Assembly (NCBI GenBank): GCA_045660745.1
Contig: JAZREJ010000017.1
Location: 1 to 24,106, forward strand
Length of the DNA stretch: 24,106 nucleotides
Origin: RGIG6353 sp045660745
GTDB taxonomy: Bacteria > Bacillota > Clostridia > Oscillospirales > SIG627
Reading direction: 5' to 3'
Shown here: positions 1 to 8,306 of the stretch, one piece after another
How positions within the stretch are numbered: position 1 is the first letter of the stretch
Layout of the letters: each line of letters begins with the position of its first letter
Notes under the pieces: generated by a model
Seen by the model: only the letters and a program-made list of their open reading frames with translations
The model's database searches: none
Told to the model about the DNA's origin: nothing
Made by a program: the position numbers and the translations under genes

Positions 1-1401
1 ATTATCGGAAATTTGTTTGATCTCTGCGGTGTTTTTCAGTCGGCGTTGCATATAAACCTCAATGCCGCGCTTCTCAAATTCTTCTTTGAGTGTTTTGAGG
101 TCATTTATAAACGCATCACTGTGGCTTGAAACAATGACAGACACCTTTTTGATCTCGTTCTTATTAAACGGAATAGCTACGTTTCTATCGCGTACAAGCG
201 TCATACTTCTGTCCGCGATAAGTGCGTTTATCTTTTTTGTTTCAGGGGCAACGTCAGCCATCGTGTAAGGAATATCGTTATAACTGTCCTCAAACAGTCC
301 TATCTTTTCCTTCATGTCGAGAACTCTCTGACATGCATCGTCAATTCGCTCCATCGGTATTCTTCCGTCAAGAACTGCCTTTTCGATAATGTCACCCGAT
401 TCAAGCTTTGCACCGAGTATTACGTCGTTGCCCGCATTTATAAGACCTACGATAAGCTCCTCATACGGAAGAAGTGAGAAGAGTCCCGCCATTGTAATTC
501 CGTCGGTCACGACAACTCCGTCAAAACCTATTTCCTTCTTTAAAAGATCGGTTATTATCTTTTTTGAAAGTGTTGCGGGTACGTATTTCCCGTTTATTTT
601 AGTATCGTCTGCAGCAGGGAAGGAGCAGTGGGAAATCATTACCGAGTATACTCCGTCGCTGATAACTTCCTTGAATATTTTACCTTGCTCAGCCCACCAT
701 TCTTCCATTGTGCAGGAATTTGATGAGGCGGTGAAATGTGAGTCTCGTCCGTCAAATCTGTCATGCCCGGGGAAGTGCTTGACACAAGCCGCAACACCTT
801 CCGATTGCATACCTTTGATAAGCACCTTTGAAAGCCTTATCATTCGTTCGTTATCGTCAAGAGCGATACTGCGTCCTGTTGCGGATCCGTTTCTGCTTCC
901 GATATCTGTTACGGGATACCATCTCCAGTTAATTCCTCCCGCACGAAGCTCACGTGCAATGCATGCTCCGAATTTATATGTGAGCTCTTCGTCGTCTGCA
1001 GCGCCTATAGCCGCTCCGTTGCATATAGCAGAGCCGTCTTCGAATATTCTCGCGGTGCCTCTCTCACAGTCTGCCGCAACGAGGGGCGGTATTTTAAGAT
1101 AAGTTCCCTGTTTGTCGATAAATTTTTTGTATGGAGCACTGAGCACCTTTAAGTCTCCTTGCTCAGAAATGTCAAGTGCATGCTCTGCTCCGGAATCTGC
1201 AGATGCATAAAAAATACCAACCTGCTCCCCGTAAAGAGTTCCGAACTGTTCCTTTTCATGAAGTGCGCGCACCTTATTCTCGTCACTCTTCGAATAGTCA
1301 TAACCGACTTCAATCTTATCATATATATCCCACTGATAGACCAAGAGACACTGACCTATTTTTTCTCTCAGTGTCATTTCCGAAAGGGTGGGCTTTTTCA
1401 T
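1..1401 (-). CDS. Glycoside hydrolase family 3 protein, beta-N-acetylhexosaminidase (NagZ)-like; 3' end outside window
   Basis: I translated the minus strand by hand: the frame is open from an ATG at 1399-1401 to the left edge (467 codons, no stop), so the C-terminus is missing. GH3 enzymes remove terminal beta-linked sugars with an aspartate nucleophile. The NagZ-type signature KHFPGH is at about residues 208-213, followed by the RDSH segment holding the Asp/His dyad (D220, H222) that marks GH3 N-acetylglucosaminidases. VVTDGITM (about 297-304) carries the likely nucleophile D300. After the barrel, the linker and start of the second alpha/beta domain are visible. A GGAGG site (1411-1415) precedes the start. 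No signal peptide or lipobox is seen, so the enzyme is probably cytoplasmic. The family is secure; the substrate (GlcNAc from muropeptide or glycan) is inferred. It is divergent from the GH106-like gene. Confidence 0.9.
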   Translation of the reverse strand, partial: MKKPTLSEMTLREKIGQCLLVYQWDIYDKIEVGYDYSKSDENKVRALHEKEQFGTLYGEQVGIFYASADSGAEHALDISEQGDLKVLSAPYKKFIDKQGTYLKIPPLVAADCERGTARIFEDGSAICNGAAIGAADDEELTYKFGACIARELRAGGINWRWYPVTDIGSRNGSATGRSIALDDNERMIRLSKVLIKGMQSEGVAACVKHFPGHDRFDGRDSHFTASSNSCTMEEWWAEQGKIFKEVISDGVYSVMISHCSFPAADDTKINGKYVPATLSKKIITDLLKKEIGFDGVVVTDGITMAGLFSLLPYEELIVGLINAGNDVILGAKLESGDIIEKAVLDGRIPMERIDDACQRVLDMKEKIGLFEDSYNDIPYTMADVAPETKKINALIADRSMTLVRDRNVAIPFNKNEIKKVSVIVSSHSDAFINDLKTLKEEFEKRGIEVYMQRRLKNTAEIKQISDN

Positions 1402-1431
1402 GCGTATTATCCTCCATACGATTTTTGTTTT

Positions 1432-1460
1432 ATTGTAACATCAACTTTTTGCTAAGTCAA
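1432..1460 (-). promoter_or_regulatory. Sigma-A type promoter for the GH3 gene
   Basis: On the minus strand a -35 TTGACT (1455-1460) and a -10 TACAAT (1432-1437) are separated by exactly 17 bases and lie about 30 bases upstream of the start codon. Placement and fit are very good, but this is a pattern reading only. Confidence 0.75.
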
Positions 1461-1490
1461 TAATGTTGCTAAAAAACATCAAGATATTCA

Positions 1491-1519
1491 TTGACTTTTG
1501 CTTTGTGTGGTGATAAAAT
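1491..1519 (+). promoter_or_regulatory. Sigma-A type promoter for the GH106-like gene
   Basis: A -35 TTGACT (1491-1496) and a -10 TAAAAT (1514-1519) are separated by 17 bases. The start codon follows 33 bases later, behind a GAGGATAG ribosome-binding site. The -35 box faces that of the GH3 promoter with 30 bases between them, so one regulator bound between could control both genes. Confidence 0.75.
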
Positions 1520-1552
1520 CAACTCAACGATAATAACGAGCGAGGATAGACC

Positions 1553-4084
1553 ATGGAACATAAAAACGGACGAGTATTTTTGAATTTTGAAGAAAGGTTT
1601 TCTCAGGACCGATTTGTTAATCCGCCTGATGAATTTTGGCCCGTGTATTCTTGGGCGTGGACGTCCGAGTTGTCAAAAGAAAAAACAGACAAAGCTCTTG
1701 AAGAATTTAAAAAACTTGGAATCAAAGGTGTTTACGTTCTTCCGGAACCGACAACCTTCAGAGCGACAACTATTCCTACTACGTTATCACCCGGTTATAT
1801 GACCCCCGAATATATGGAACACTACGTTTATGCGGTCAATAAAGCCGTTGAGCTTGGTATCGGACTTTGGTTTTACGATGAGGCGGGATGGCCTTCGGGA
1901 AGTGCCGGAAATATAGTGCTTTACGACCACCCCGAGTATTGTAAAAAGGTTTTAGCCGCACGAAAAAAAGAGTTCAAAAAGGGCGACGTATACAAGAAAA
2001 CGGATGACTGTACACCGTTTCTCGCAAACGGCGGAATGATAAATGACGGATATGAGTTCTCGGAGGATGATTGCGTTGTTGAATATTATTCCAAGAATGA
2101 GCTTTTCCCATATCCCGGAATGGCAGATTATCCCGACCTTTCACTCAAGGAAGCAACAGAGTATTTTCTGAAGGTCACTCACGACGAATACAAAAAGTAT
2201 ATAGGAGACTTCGGAAAAAACTTTCCTATCGTTTTTACGGATGAGGCGGTTCTTCCTTATCCCGTGCCGTACAGAGCCGACCTTGAGGCAGAATTTGAAA
2301 AGCTTTACGGTTATTCTATCCGCCCTTGTCTTCCTATTCTTAACAAGGACAGAATGGCGCTTACCGATTACGAAAAGCGCGGCGTTGTTGATTGGTATGA
2401 TTTTTGCAGCCGACTTTTCTGCGATAATTTCCTTGAACCGTATAAGAATTGGTGTCACGAAAACGGCGTTGCATTTTCAGGACACTTTAACATCGACCAC
2501 ATTCCCAACGGCTCGGTTCTCGGACGAACCTTTAATTTAATGCGTGCTTTGAGATACCTTGACATCCCCGGAATCGACGCGATATGGCGACAGATATTCC
2601 CGGGCAAGAGAACTCCGGTACAGGGCACAAATATCATGTGTGACAATCGCTTCTTCCCACGTTACGCATCCTCTGCCGCTTCTCAGATAGGCTCTCCTCG
2701 CGCCATGACAGAATGCTTTGCTATTTACGGAATCGGATTCACCTTTGATGAGATGAGATACGTACTCAACTTCCAAGCGATACGAGGAATAAATCTTTAC
2801 AATTTTATGGGAGCCATATACGGTGAAGACAAAGGCGTTCAAATGGCGGGCGCTTTACCGAAATACGGCGAAAAGTATGCGTGCTACAGCGATTTTACGC
2901 ACTTCAACGAATACGCAGGGCGCGTGTCTTATATCACCTCACTCGGAAAAAATATATGTGATACAGCTCTCTATCTTCCCATTAAAGACTTCTATCTTGT
3001 GAAAGATGAAAGCGAAGAGGTGCTTGAGTTTGACAGAGCGGGAAGAGGGCTTGAAAACCGTCAGATACCGTTTGATATATTTGATGATGACGTTATTCTT
3101 TCCTGTGACCGCGATGCTTTGAAAAAAGGCGTTATCTCAATGGGGGATGCTAATTATAAGACTCTTATTATAACCGAAGCCCGCATGATGCCGAATGACG
3201 TTGCGTCTCTTCTTGAGGAGTTTATAAATGGCGGAGGAAGGGTGTTTACCACAAGAGAATATATTTGCGACATGATAAAAGGCGCAGAATTTTCCGAATC
3301 CCCATGCGACCGTCTTGTTTCCCCTCTTAGTTTTAAGGGCGACACAAACGGTATAAGACTTATGCACAGAATTTGTGACAATGCTGATATTTACTATATT
3401 TCAAACGAGAATTATTTCTCGTCTGAAATTGAGCTTTCCGTTGACAAAAAAGCATATCTTTTAAATCTCACAGACGGAAAAACAAAGGTATACCGCAATG
3501 ATTCAATATCTCTTTTGTCAGGTGAGATGATTGCATTGGTATTTACCGACGAAGCACTTGATACTGTTTGTGATTCATGCTACACCGCAGCGCTTCCGCT
3601 TGAAGGCGCTTATACGATCCGCCCAACAAAACAGTTTGTGATAGACCACATAAATTCCTACTCTAAAGAGCTTTCCGTTAAATCTGAACCTGTCGCGCTC
3701 GGTGACTGGTGTGAAAAGCTTGGTAAATCCTTCTCGGGAAGCTGTGTCTATGAGACGGAATTTTCACTTTCCAAAAAGTGTGATGCACTGCTTGATTTAG
3801 GAGTTGTCAAGTATTCCTGCGAGGCTTTTGTCAACGGTAAATCTCTCGGTGTCAAGGTCATGCCGCCGTATGTGTTCGAGCTTCCGCGAGAGCTGTTAGA
3901 GGATAATAATATCCTCACCGTCCGAGTTTCCAATACCGCCGCGAATGAGTACTACCATACTCGATCGTTTGAAAAATGGCCCGAATGGATGCTGACATCA
4001 TACTTTAAGACAGAACAGTCCTTCCATCCGACGTCAATACCAAGCGGGCTTTTTGGACCTGTAAAGATTCATTACAATAAGTGA
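1553..4084 (+). CDS. GH106-like (alpha-L-rhamnosidase-related) glycoside hydrolase, 843 aa
   Basis: A large cytoplasmic-looking glycosidase without a signal peptide. The N-terminal barrel has the motif YDEAGWPSGSAG (residues 108-119), typical of the GH106-like superfamily, and a W-x-W entry motif near residues 31-36. FTDEA (228-232) and TECFA (386-390) supply acidic residues at barrel strand ends that could be catalytic. A segment around residues 530-575, with a glycine-rich turn (INGGGRVF), looks like an alpha/beta domain of the kind common after such barrels. The last 150 residues form a galactose-binding-like beta-sandwich (LDLGVVKYSCEAFVNGKSLG). The length fits the family (about 800-1100). 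Start: ATG at 1553 behind GAGGATAG. The superfamily is fairly secure; the substrate could be rhamnose or another deoxysugar or uronide linkage. Confidence 0.8.
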   Translation: MEHKNGRVFLNFEERFSQDRFVNPPDEFWPVYSWAWTSELSKEKTDKALEEFKKLGIKGVYVLPEPTTFRATTIPTTLSPGYMTPEYMEHYVYAVNKAVELGIGLWFYDEAGWPSGSAGNIVLYDHPEYCKKVLAARKKEFKKGDVYKKTDDCTPFLANGGMINDGYEFSEDDCVVEYYSKNELFPYPGMADYPDLSLKEATEYFLKVTHDEYKKYIGDFGKNFPIVFTDEAVLPYPVPYRADLEAEFEKLYGYSIRPCLPILNKDRMALTDYEKRGVVDWYDFCSRLFCDNFLEPYKNWCHENGVAFSGHFNIDHIPNGSVLGRTFNLMRALRYLDIPGIDAIWRQIFPGKRTPVQGTNIMCDNRFFPRYASSAASQIGSPRAMTECFAIYGIGFTFDEMRYVLNFQAIRGINLYNFMGAIYGEDKGVQMAGALPKYGEKYACYSDFTHFNEYAGRVSYITSLGKNICDTALYLPIKDFYLVKDESEEVLEFDRAGRGLENRQIPFDIFDDDVILSCDRDALKKGVISMGDANYKTLIITEARMMPNDVASLLEEFINGGGRVFTTREYICDMIKGAEFSESPCDRLVSPLSFKGDTNGIRLMHRICDNADIYYISNENYFSSEIELSVDKKAYLLNLTDGKTKVYRNDSISLLSGEMIALVFTDEALDTVCDSCYTAALPLEGAYTIRPTKQFVIDHINSYSKELSVKSEPVALGDWCEKLGKSFSGSCVYETEFSLSKKCDALLDLGVVKYSCEAFVNGKSLGVKVMPPYVFELPRELLEDNNILTVRVSNTAANEYYHTRSFEKWPEWMLTSYFKTEQSFHPTSIPSGLFGPVKIHYNK

Positions 4085-4132
4085 CATAATCCGTTCTTTT
4101 GATGCCATTATTTTGCATTTTTAAAAAAAGTG

Positions 4133-4161
4133 TTGAAAAAACTTTGGCTCAAGAGTAGTAT
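4133..4161 (+). promoter_or_regulatory. Possible promoter for the M20 dipeptidase gene
   Basis: TTGAAA (4133-4138) and TAGTAT (4156-4161) are separated by 17 bases. The -10 box is weak and only 18 bases upstream of the proposed TTG start, so the leader would be very short. I see no terminator in 4085-4132, so read-through from the upstream glycosidase gene is possible. Confidence 0.4.
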
Positions 4162-4179
4162 TGTTGCGAGGTGATATTA

Positions 4180-5586
4180 TTGAACAGTATTATTGAGATA
4201 ATTGACAAAGAAATAATGGATGCTAAGACGAACGTCATTTCCGATACCATAAAATTTGTCAGCATCGACAGTACGAAAGGCGAGCCTGTACCGGGCGGCC
4301 CGTTTGGAGAAGGCCCCAAAAAGATGCTTGAAGCAGTGATGGAATATGGAAAAAAAGACGGCTTTTTCCCCAAGGACTACAAGGTTGGTGTAGCAAGCAT
4401 CTCAATGGAAGAAGGCGTGCCCGACCTTGGTATCTGGATACACGGAGATGTTATGCCTGTGGGGGACGGTTGGATATACGAGCCGTTCAAGGCTTTTGAA
4501 ATGGAAGGCAGTATCATCGGACGCGGAGCGGGTGACAATAAAGGACAGTTTGCCGCAATGTATAACCTTTTGAAGATATTCAAAAGGCTTGGCATAAAGC
4601 TTAAATACAATCCCGCAATATACGTTGGCTCGGATGAAGAAAACGGACTTCACGACCTTCTCGGAGACAAGCGTATCCCCGAAGCGAAGGGCTTCCTCAA
4701 TACCGAGACTCCGCCACGTCTTTCACTGGTCCCCGATGGAAGCTACCCCGTCTGCTACGGCGGAAAGGGTAGGGCAGTGTTCTTCTTGAAAAGCTGTAAA
4801 CCTTTTGAAAAATTCACGTTTCACGCGGGAAGCAAGGAGACTCCTTGGAAAGCATTTGCGGAATTTGATTCGTCTGCCGATATCCCCGAAGCTCTCGAAA
4901 ACTGCGAAATTGAAAGGGGAGAGAAAATAACGGTTTGCGCAAAGTCCCTCGCCCGTCACGGCGCATCTCCCGACCCTAACGGGAATATGATAACAAAGCT
5001 TGCGAAAGCACTCCTTGACGCAGGTCTTGTCCCTGAAGAAAATGTAGCCGTTATGAATGCATTCCGTGAAATTACATCGGATATATGCGGTAAAGCACTC
5101 GGAATTGATAAGCCTCATCCGATAATGGGCGTGGCAAAAGTTAATGCACAGAGGGTTTATAACAGAGACGGCTATCCGGAGCTTGAAATAGGGGTTAGAT
5201 ATCATATCGGTACCTCTTTGGAGGAAATGAAGAAATCGGTTCTTGAATATGCACAGCGAAACGGACTTGAGCTAACCTACTGCGAGGATACAACTCCCGC
5301 ATATATAATGGATAAAGAAGCTCCTGTTTTGAAGGATATCTGCGGTATTGTAAATACCGTTATGGGAACAAATTCAAACCCCTATCTTATGGCAGGCATA
5401 ACCTACGCTCATGCGCTTCCCAATGCATATACCTGCGGCACTGCCGCGAACATCGCACCGAAAAGCTTCCCCGAGGGACACGGAGGAGTACACGGCCCGG
5501 ATGAGGCGGTGTCTATTGACAGACTTCTTTTGGCAATGAGAATTTACGCGCGCATACTCCTTATGCTCAACGAAACAGAATGGTAA
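4180..5586 (+). CDS. pepV: M20 family metallopeptidase, PepV/Sapep-type dipeptidase
   Basis: Cytoplasmic dinuclear zinc or manganese dipeptidase that splits short peptides into amino acids. Family marks from the TTG start: WIHGDV with His88 and Asp90, GRGAGDNKGQ with the bridging Asp119, GSDEENG with Glu153/Glu154, VPDGSYPV in the lid region, and GGVHGPDEAV near the C-terminus supplying the last His ligand. The length of 468 aa matches PepV (about 465-470). I chose TTG at 4180 because GAGGTGA (4168-4174) is a good ribosome-binding site 5 bases upstream; the in-frame GTG at 4171 lies inside that site. The gene sits between glycosidases and is followed by an Lrp/AsnC regulator gene after its own terminator, which fits amino-acid recycling. 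The exact peptide preference is not readable. Confidence 0.92.
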   Translation: MNSIIEIIDKEIMDAKTNVISDTIKFVSIDSTKGEPVPGGPFGEGPKKMLEAVMEYGKKDGFFPKDYKVGVASISMEEGVPDLGIWIHGDVMPVGDGWIYEPFKAFEMEGSIIGRGAGDNKGQFAAMYNLLKIFKRLGIKLKYNPAIYVGSDEENGLHDLLGDKRIPEAKGFLNTETPPRLSLVPDGSYPVCYGGKGRAVFFLKSCKPFEKFTFHAGSKETPWKAFAEFDSSADIPEALENCEIERGEKITVCAKSLARHGASPDPNGNMITKLAKALLDAGLVPEENVAVMNAFREITSDICGKALGIDKPHPIMGVAKVNAQRVYNRDGYPELEIGVRYHIGTSLEEMKKSVLEYAQRNGLELTYCEDTTPAYIMDKEAPVLKDICGIVNTVMGTNSNPYLMAGITYAHALPNAYTCGTAANIAPKSFPEGHGGVHGPDEAVSIDRLLLAMRIYARILLMLNETEW

Positions 5587-5593
5587 AATGAAG

Positions 5594-5620
5594 TCCCCGA
5601 AGGTTTTTCGGGGATTTATT
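5594..5620 (+). terminator. Intrinsic terminator after the dipeptidase gene
   Basis: A 7-bp stem TCCCCGA / TCGGGGA (5594-5600 with 5608-5614) with a 7-base loop is followed by a T-rich tract, directly after the stop codon. Confidence 0.85.
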
Positions 5621-5648
5621 TTATTTCCCGAAAAAATTCGATTTGCTA

Positions 5649-5677
5649 TTGCAATATTGGAATATATTTGATATAAT
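5649..5677 (+). promoter_or_regulatory. Sigma-A type promoter for the Lrp-glycosidase operon
   Basis: TTGCAA (5649-5654) and a perfect TATAAT (5672-5677) are spaced 17 bases apart, ending 30 bases before the regulator's ATG. Since no other promoter is evident before the first paralogous glycosidase gene, this probably drives regulator and glycosidase together. Confidence 0.8.
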
Positions 5678-5707
5678 TTTCTTAATATGAGAAGGAAGGA
5701 GAAATTT

Positions 5708-6166
5708 ATGGATATTGTTGATTTAAAAATACTCAAATGCTTAAAAGAGCATTCAAGAATGAATGCAACAGCTATAGGAGAAAGGATAAATCTGTCTACT
5801 TCTGCCGTTATAGAGCGTATTAAGAAGCTTGAGAATGACGGTGTTATAAGTCAGTATACTATACTGATTGATCACAAAAAGATAGATAAGGATATAATCG
5901 CTTACATTTCGGTTTCACTTGAGCACCCGAAGTATGATGCGAATTTCCGTGATATGGTAAGACTTAACGATGAAATAGTTGAGTGTCATTATATCACGGG
6001 TGAATATGATTATATTTTGAAGGTTGTAACCTCTACATCAAGAACTCTTGAGGATTTACTCAATTATGTTAAATGTATACAGGGTGTAAACCTTACGAAG
6101 ACCCTTGTTGTAATGTCCACCATTAAGAACGAAATATCCTCACTTCCTATTATGGAAGAGGAATAA
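5708..6166 (+). CDS. Lrp/AsnC family transcriptional regulator, 152 aa
   Basis: Feast/famine-type DNA-binding protein. The N-terminal winged HTH (residues 1-55) reads MDIVDLKIL, then an HTH with STSAVIERIKKLENDGVI. The C-terminal RAM domain (about 60-145) includes ECHYITGEYDYILKV, the usual glycine-rich effector-binding and oligomer turn. Length is normal for the family. The ATG at 5708 is chosen because GGAAGGAG lies 7 bases upstream; an in-frame ATG at 5687 would place the Shine-Dalgarno inside the coding region. It ends 17 bases before the first GHL6-type glycosidase gene and probably shares its transcript. Lrp proteins usually sense amino acids, which may tie to the dipeptidase just upstream; a role in controlling the glycosidases is inferred from co-transcription only. 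Confidence 0.9.
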   Translation: MDIVDLKILKCLKEHSRMNATAIGERINLSTSAVIERIKKLENDGVISQYTILIDHKKIDKDIIAYISVSLEHPKYDANFRDMVRLNDEIVECHYITGEYDYILKVVTSTSRTLEDLLNYVKCIQGVNLTKTLVVMSTIKNEISSLPIMEEE

Positions 6167-6183
6167 TAAAAGGAGTAACACCT

Positions 6184-8253
6184 ATGGAAAAGTGGTATAA
6201 GAAAAGTTATTTTAGAAATCTTGTGGATATGCATATCCCGAGCGGCGAACAGAATCTTGAGAATTTTGATGCCGAAAAATATGCCGAGTGTATGGAGATA
6301 GCGGGTGTTGATACGGCTTATGTTTACGCTTCTAACTGTCTCGGACTTTGCTTGTTTCCTACCGAAATAGGATTCCGTCACACAATAACGTATAAGAGAG
6401 ATATATTTGGCGAAACAGTTGCAGCACTCCGCAAAAGAGGAATCAGAGTTGTCGGATACCTAAACAGCTGGTGCTCGGAGGGCGCACGTCGCCATCCAGA
6501 ATGGCAGATTATCAACAGTGCGGGCGGACGTAGCGGAGATGCGGGAAGGTTCGGCACTTGTTGTGTTAATTCTCCTTATCGCGATCTCTTCTTGAATCTT
6601 GTTTACGAAATGGTATCAAAGTACGACATCGAAGGACTTTGGGTAGACATGGTCGGCTTCTTTATGGGCGACTGTAACTGTACTTACTGTCAGAAGAAGT
6701 ATAAGGAAGAAACAGGCTTCGATCTTCCCAAGACTATTGATTGGACAAACGAGAACTATTTAAGATACATTCAGTTTAAGTTCGATACAGTTTCATCTTA
6801 TGCACGCAGTATGACCGAGCAGGCAAACCGTGCAAAGCCCGGAATCGCTGTTTCCTATCAGTGCGCAGGTTGGTCAAACTCCTTCCTCACAGGTCTTGGA
6901 AATGACTATTTTGCGGCTATGGATTATGTTTCGGGTGACTTCTATGCAGACCGCGACAAGACCGACGTTGTTTGCCGTCTCCTCCCGAATCTTACTCAGA
7001 ATAATCCCTTTGAGTACATGATATCCCGTGCTCCCGACCTTGCTTATCACACAGCAATCAAGGATAAGAGCGAGATACTTCTTCAGGCATACACTGCATT
7101 CCTTTGCGGAGGAAGTTTCCTCTTTATTGATGCTATCGACCCTGACGGAGGTCTTAACGTTAACCTTTATCGCATGATGAGAGACGTAAAGACCGAGCTT
7201 GAGCCGTTCTTTAAGACCATAGACTATGATGCAAAGGTCATGCGTGACGTTGCGGTATATATTAACTTTGACTCTTATACAAGCAGAAAAGCAGAGGGGA
7301 GACCCGCTCATGAGCTTGGACATTATGTAGGCATTATCTACGAAAAGCTTATCACGCTTAACAAAGCCTTATCCCGTGCACATATTGACTACGATATACT
7401 TACCGCAAAGAATCTTGGTGAGCTTTCTCGCTATAAGACGATCATTGTTCCCGATATCTACCGTATGAGCGAAGAGGAATGTGATAAGATTCGCGAATAT
7501 GTTGCAAACGGCGGACGTATCTTTGTTGAGGGGTCTTCTTCGGCTCTCTCTACCGACGGTAAGAATAAGGATAAGTTCATGCTCGAGGACGTACTCGGCG
7601 TTAAGTACCAAGAGTTTGTTGACCGTTATCCCGTTTATATGGCTCCCACAGAGGCAGGTCAGAAGTTCTTCGAGCACTTCAACGAGACCTATCCCACAAT
7701 GTTTACAGAGCCCGCAATAACCGTTGAAAAGTCAAGCGATACCGCAGAGGTTCTTGCAACTGTTACTTATCCATTCACAGATGCCCGTAATTTCCATCGC
7801 TATTCTTCCGCTATCAGTAACCCTCCGAGCGAAAAGACAAGCATTCCCGCACTTGTATATAACAAGTTTGGAAACGGTGCTGCTATGTACTCGTTTGCTC
7901 CGTTCTCTCGTTCTAAGGCGGTTTGCAACTACGATATCTTCGCAGAGCTCATCTCATCTCTTATCGAAGAGAAGGGCGGTAAGATATTCGAGACTGAGGA
8001 GTGCGAATATCTCGAGCACGTTATCCGACACAGCGAGGAGAAGAAGCACTACACAGTATCTCTTCTCAACTATCAGAACGTTAAGAAGATAGCACCTCTT
8101 TACAACGTTGCATTCTCACTTATGCTTGATATCGAACCGAAGAAGGTTTATACAAATCTCGGCACCGAGATCAAGTGGGAAAAGCGCGATGGTAAGATTT
8201 ACTTTGATCTTGCAAAGCTTGACATCTACGACGTTGTTTATATTGAATATTAA
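6184..8253 (+). CDS. Putative glycoside hydrolase, GHL6-type barrel with GH42M-like domain (copy 1), 689 aa
   Basis: No signal peptide; predicted cytoplasmic. Residues 1-330 look like the hypothetical glycosyl hydrolase 6 barrel related to GH29/GH42 clans. GLWVDMVGFF (151-160) holds D155, the natural candidate nucleophile, followed by a Cys cluster DCNCTYC (C164, C166, C169) and the KKYKEETGFDLP segment. Residues about 352-450 resemble the beta-galactosidase trimerisation (GH42M, class I amidotransferase-like) domain: VAVYINFDS, SRYKTIIVPDIYRM, IREYVANGGRIFVEG. The C-terminal 100 residues form a small beta domain. GH151 alpha-L-fucosidases share a similar layout and are a possible home, but the substrate is not readable. 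RBS AAAGGAG precedes the start. Codon use becomes more C-ending and AAG-rich toward the 3' half than in copy 2. Confidence 0.8.
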   Translation: MEKWYKKSYFRNLVDMHIPSGEQNLENFDAEKYAECMEIAGVDTAYVYASNCLGLCLFPTEIGFRHTITYKRDIFGETVAALRKRGIRVVGYLNSWCSEGARRHPEWQIINSAGGRSGDAGRFGTCCVNSPYRDLFLNLVYEMVSKYDIEGLWVDMVGFFMGDCNCTYCQKKYKEETGFDLPKTIDWTNENYLRYIQFKFDTVSSYARSMTEQANRAKPGIAVSYQCAGWSNSFLTGLGNDYFAAMDYVSGDFYADRDKTDVVCRLLPNLTQNNPFEYMISRAPDLAYHTAIKDKSEILLQAYTAFLCGGSFLFIDAIDPDGGLNVNLYRMMRDVKTELEPFFKTIDYDAKVMRDVAVYINFDSYTSRKAEGRPAHELGHYVGIIYEKLITLNKALSRAHIDYDILTAKNLGELSRYKTIIVPDIYRMSEEECDKIREYVANGGRIFVEGSSSALSTDGKNKDKFMLEDVLGVKYQEFVDRYPVYMAPTEAGQKFFEHFNETYPTMFTEPAITVEKSSDTAEVLATVTYPFTDARNFHRYSSAISNPPSEKTSIPALVYNKFGNGAAMYSFAPFSRSKAVCNYDIFAELISSLIEEKGGKIFETEECEYLEHVIRHSEEKKHYTVSLLNYQNVKKIAPLYNVAFSLMLDIEPKKVYTNLGTEIKWEKRDGKIYFDLAKLDIYDVVYIEY

Positions 8254-8261
8254 TTAAAAAT

Positions 8262-8287
8262 AGCCCAAGGAGATCCACCTTGGGCTT
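8262..8287 (+). terminator. Hairpin (terminator or attenuator) between the two paralogous glycosidase genes
   Basis: A perfect 9-bp stem AGCCCAAGG / CCTTGGGCT (8262-8270 with 8278-8286) encloses a 7-base loop and is preceded by A5. The T tract after it is poor (TTATTT), so termination is probably partial. It could reduce expression of copy 2 relative to copy 1 or stabilise the upstream mRNA end. Confidence 0.6.
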
Positions 8288-8306
8288 ATTTAGAAAAGGA
8301 AAAATT

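Noticed and set aside
389..1102. A 237-codon open frame on the plus strand
   Set aside because: It is the shadow of the GH3 gene, whose minus-strand translation carries the catalytic motifs and a ribosome-binding site.
4723..5205. A 160-codon open frame on the minus strand
   Set aside because: It lies wholly inside the dipeptidase gene, with no ribosome-binding site or recognisable motif.
8280..8306. 9-residue extension of the second paralogous glycosidase
   Set aside because: The ATG at 8280 falls in the intergenic hairpin; the ATG at 8307 matches the start of the first paralogue and has AAAAGGA upstream.
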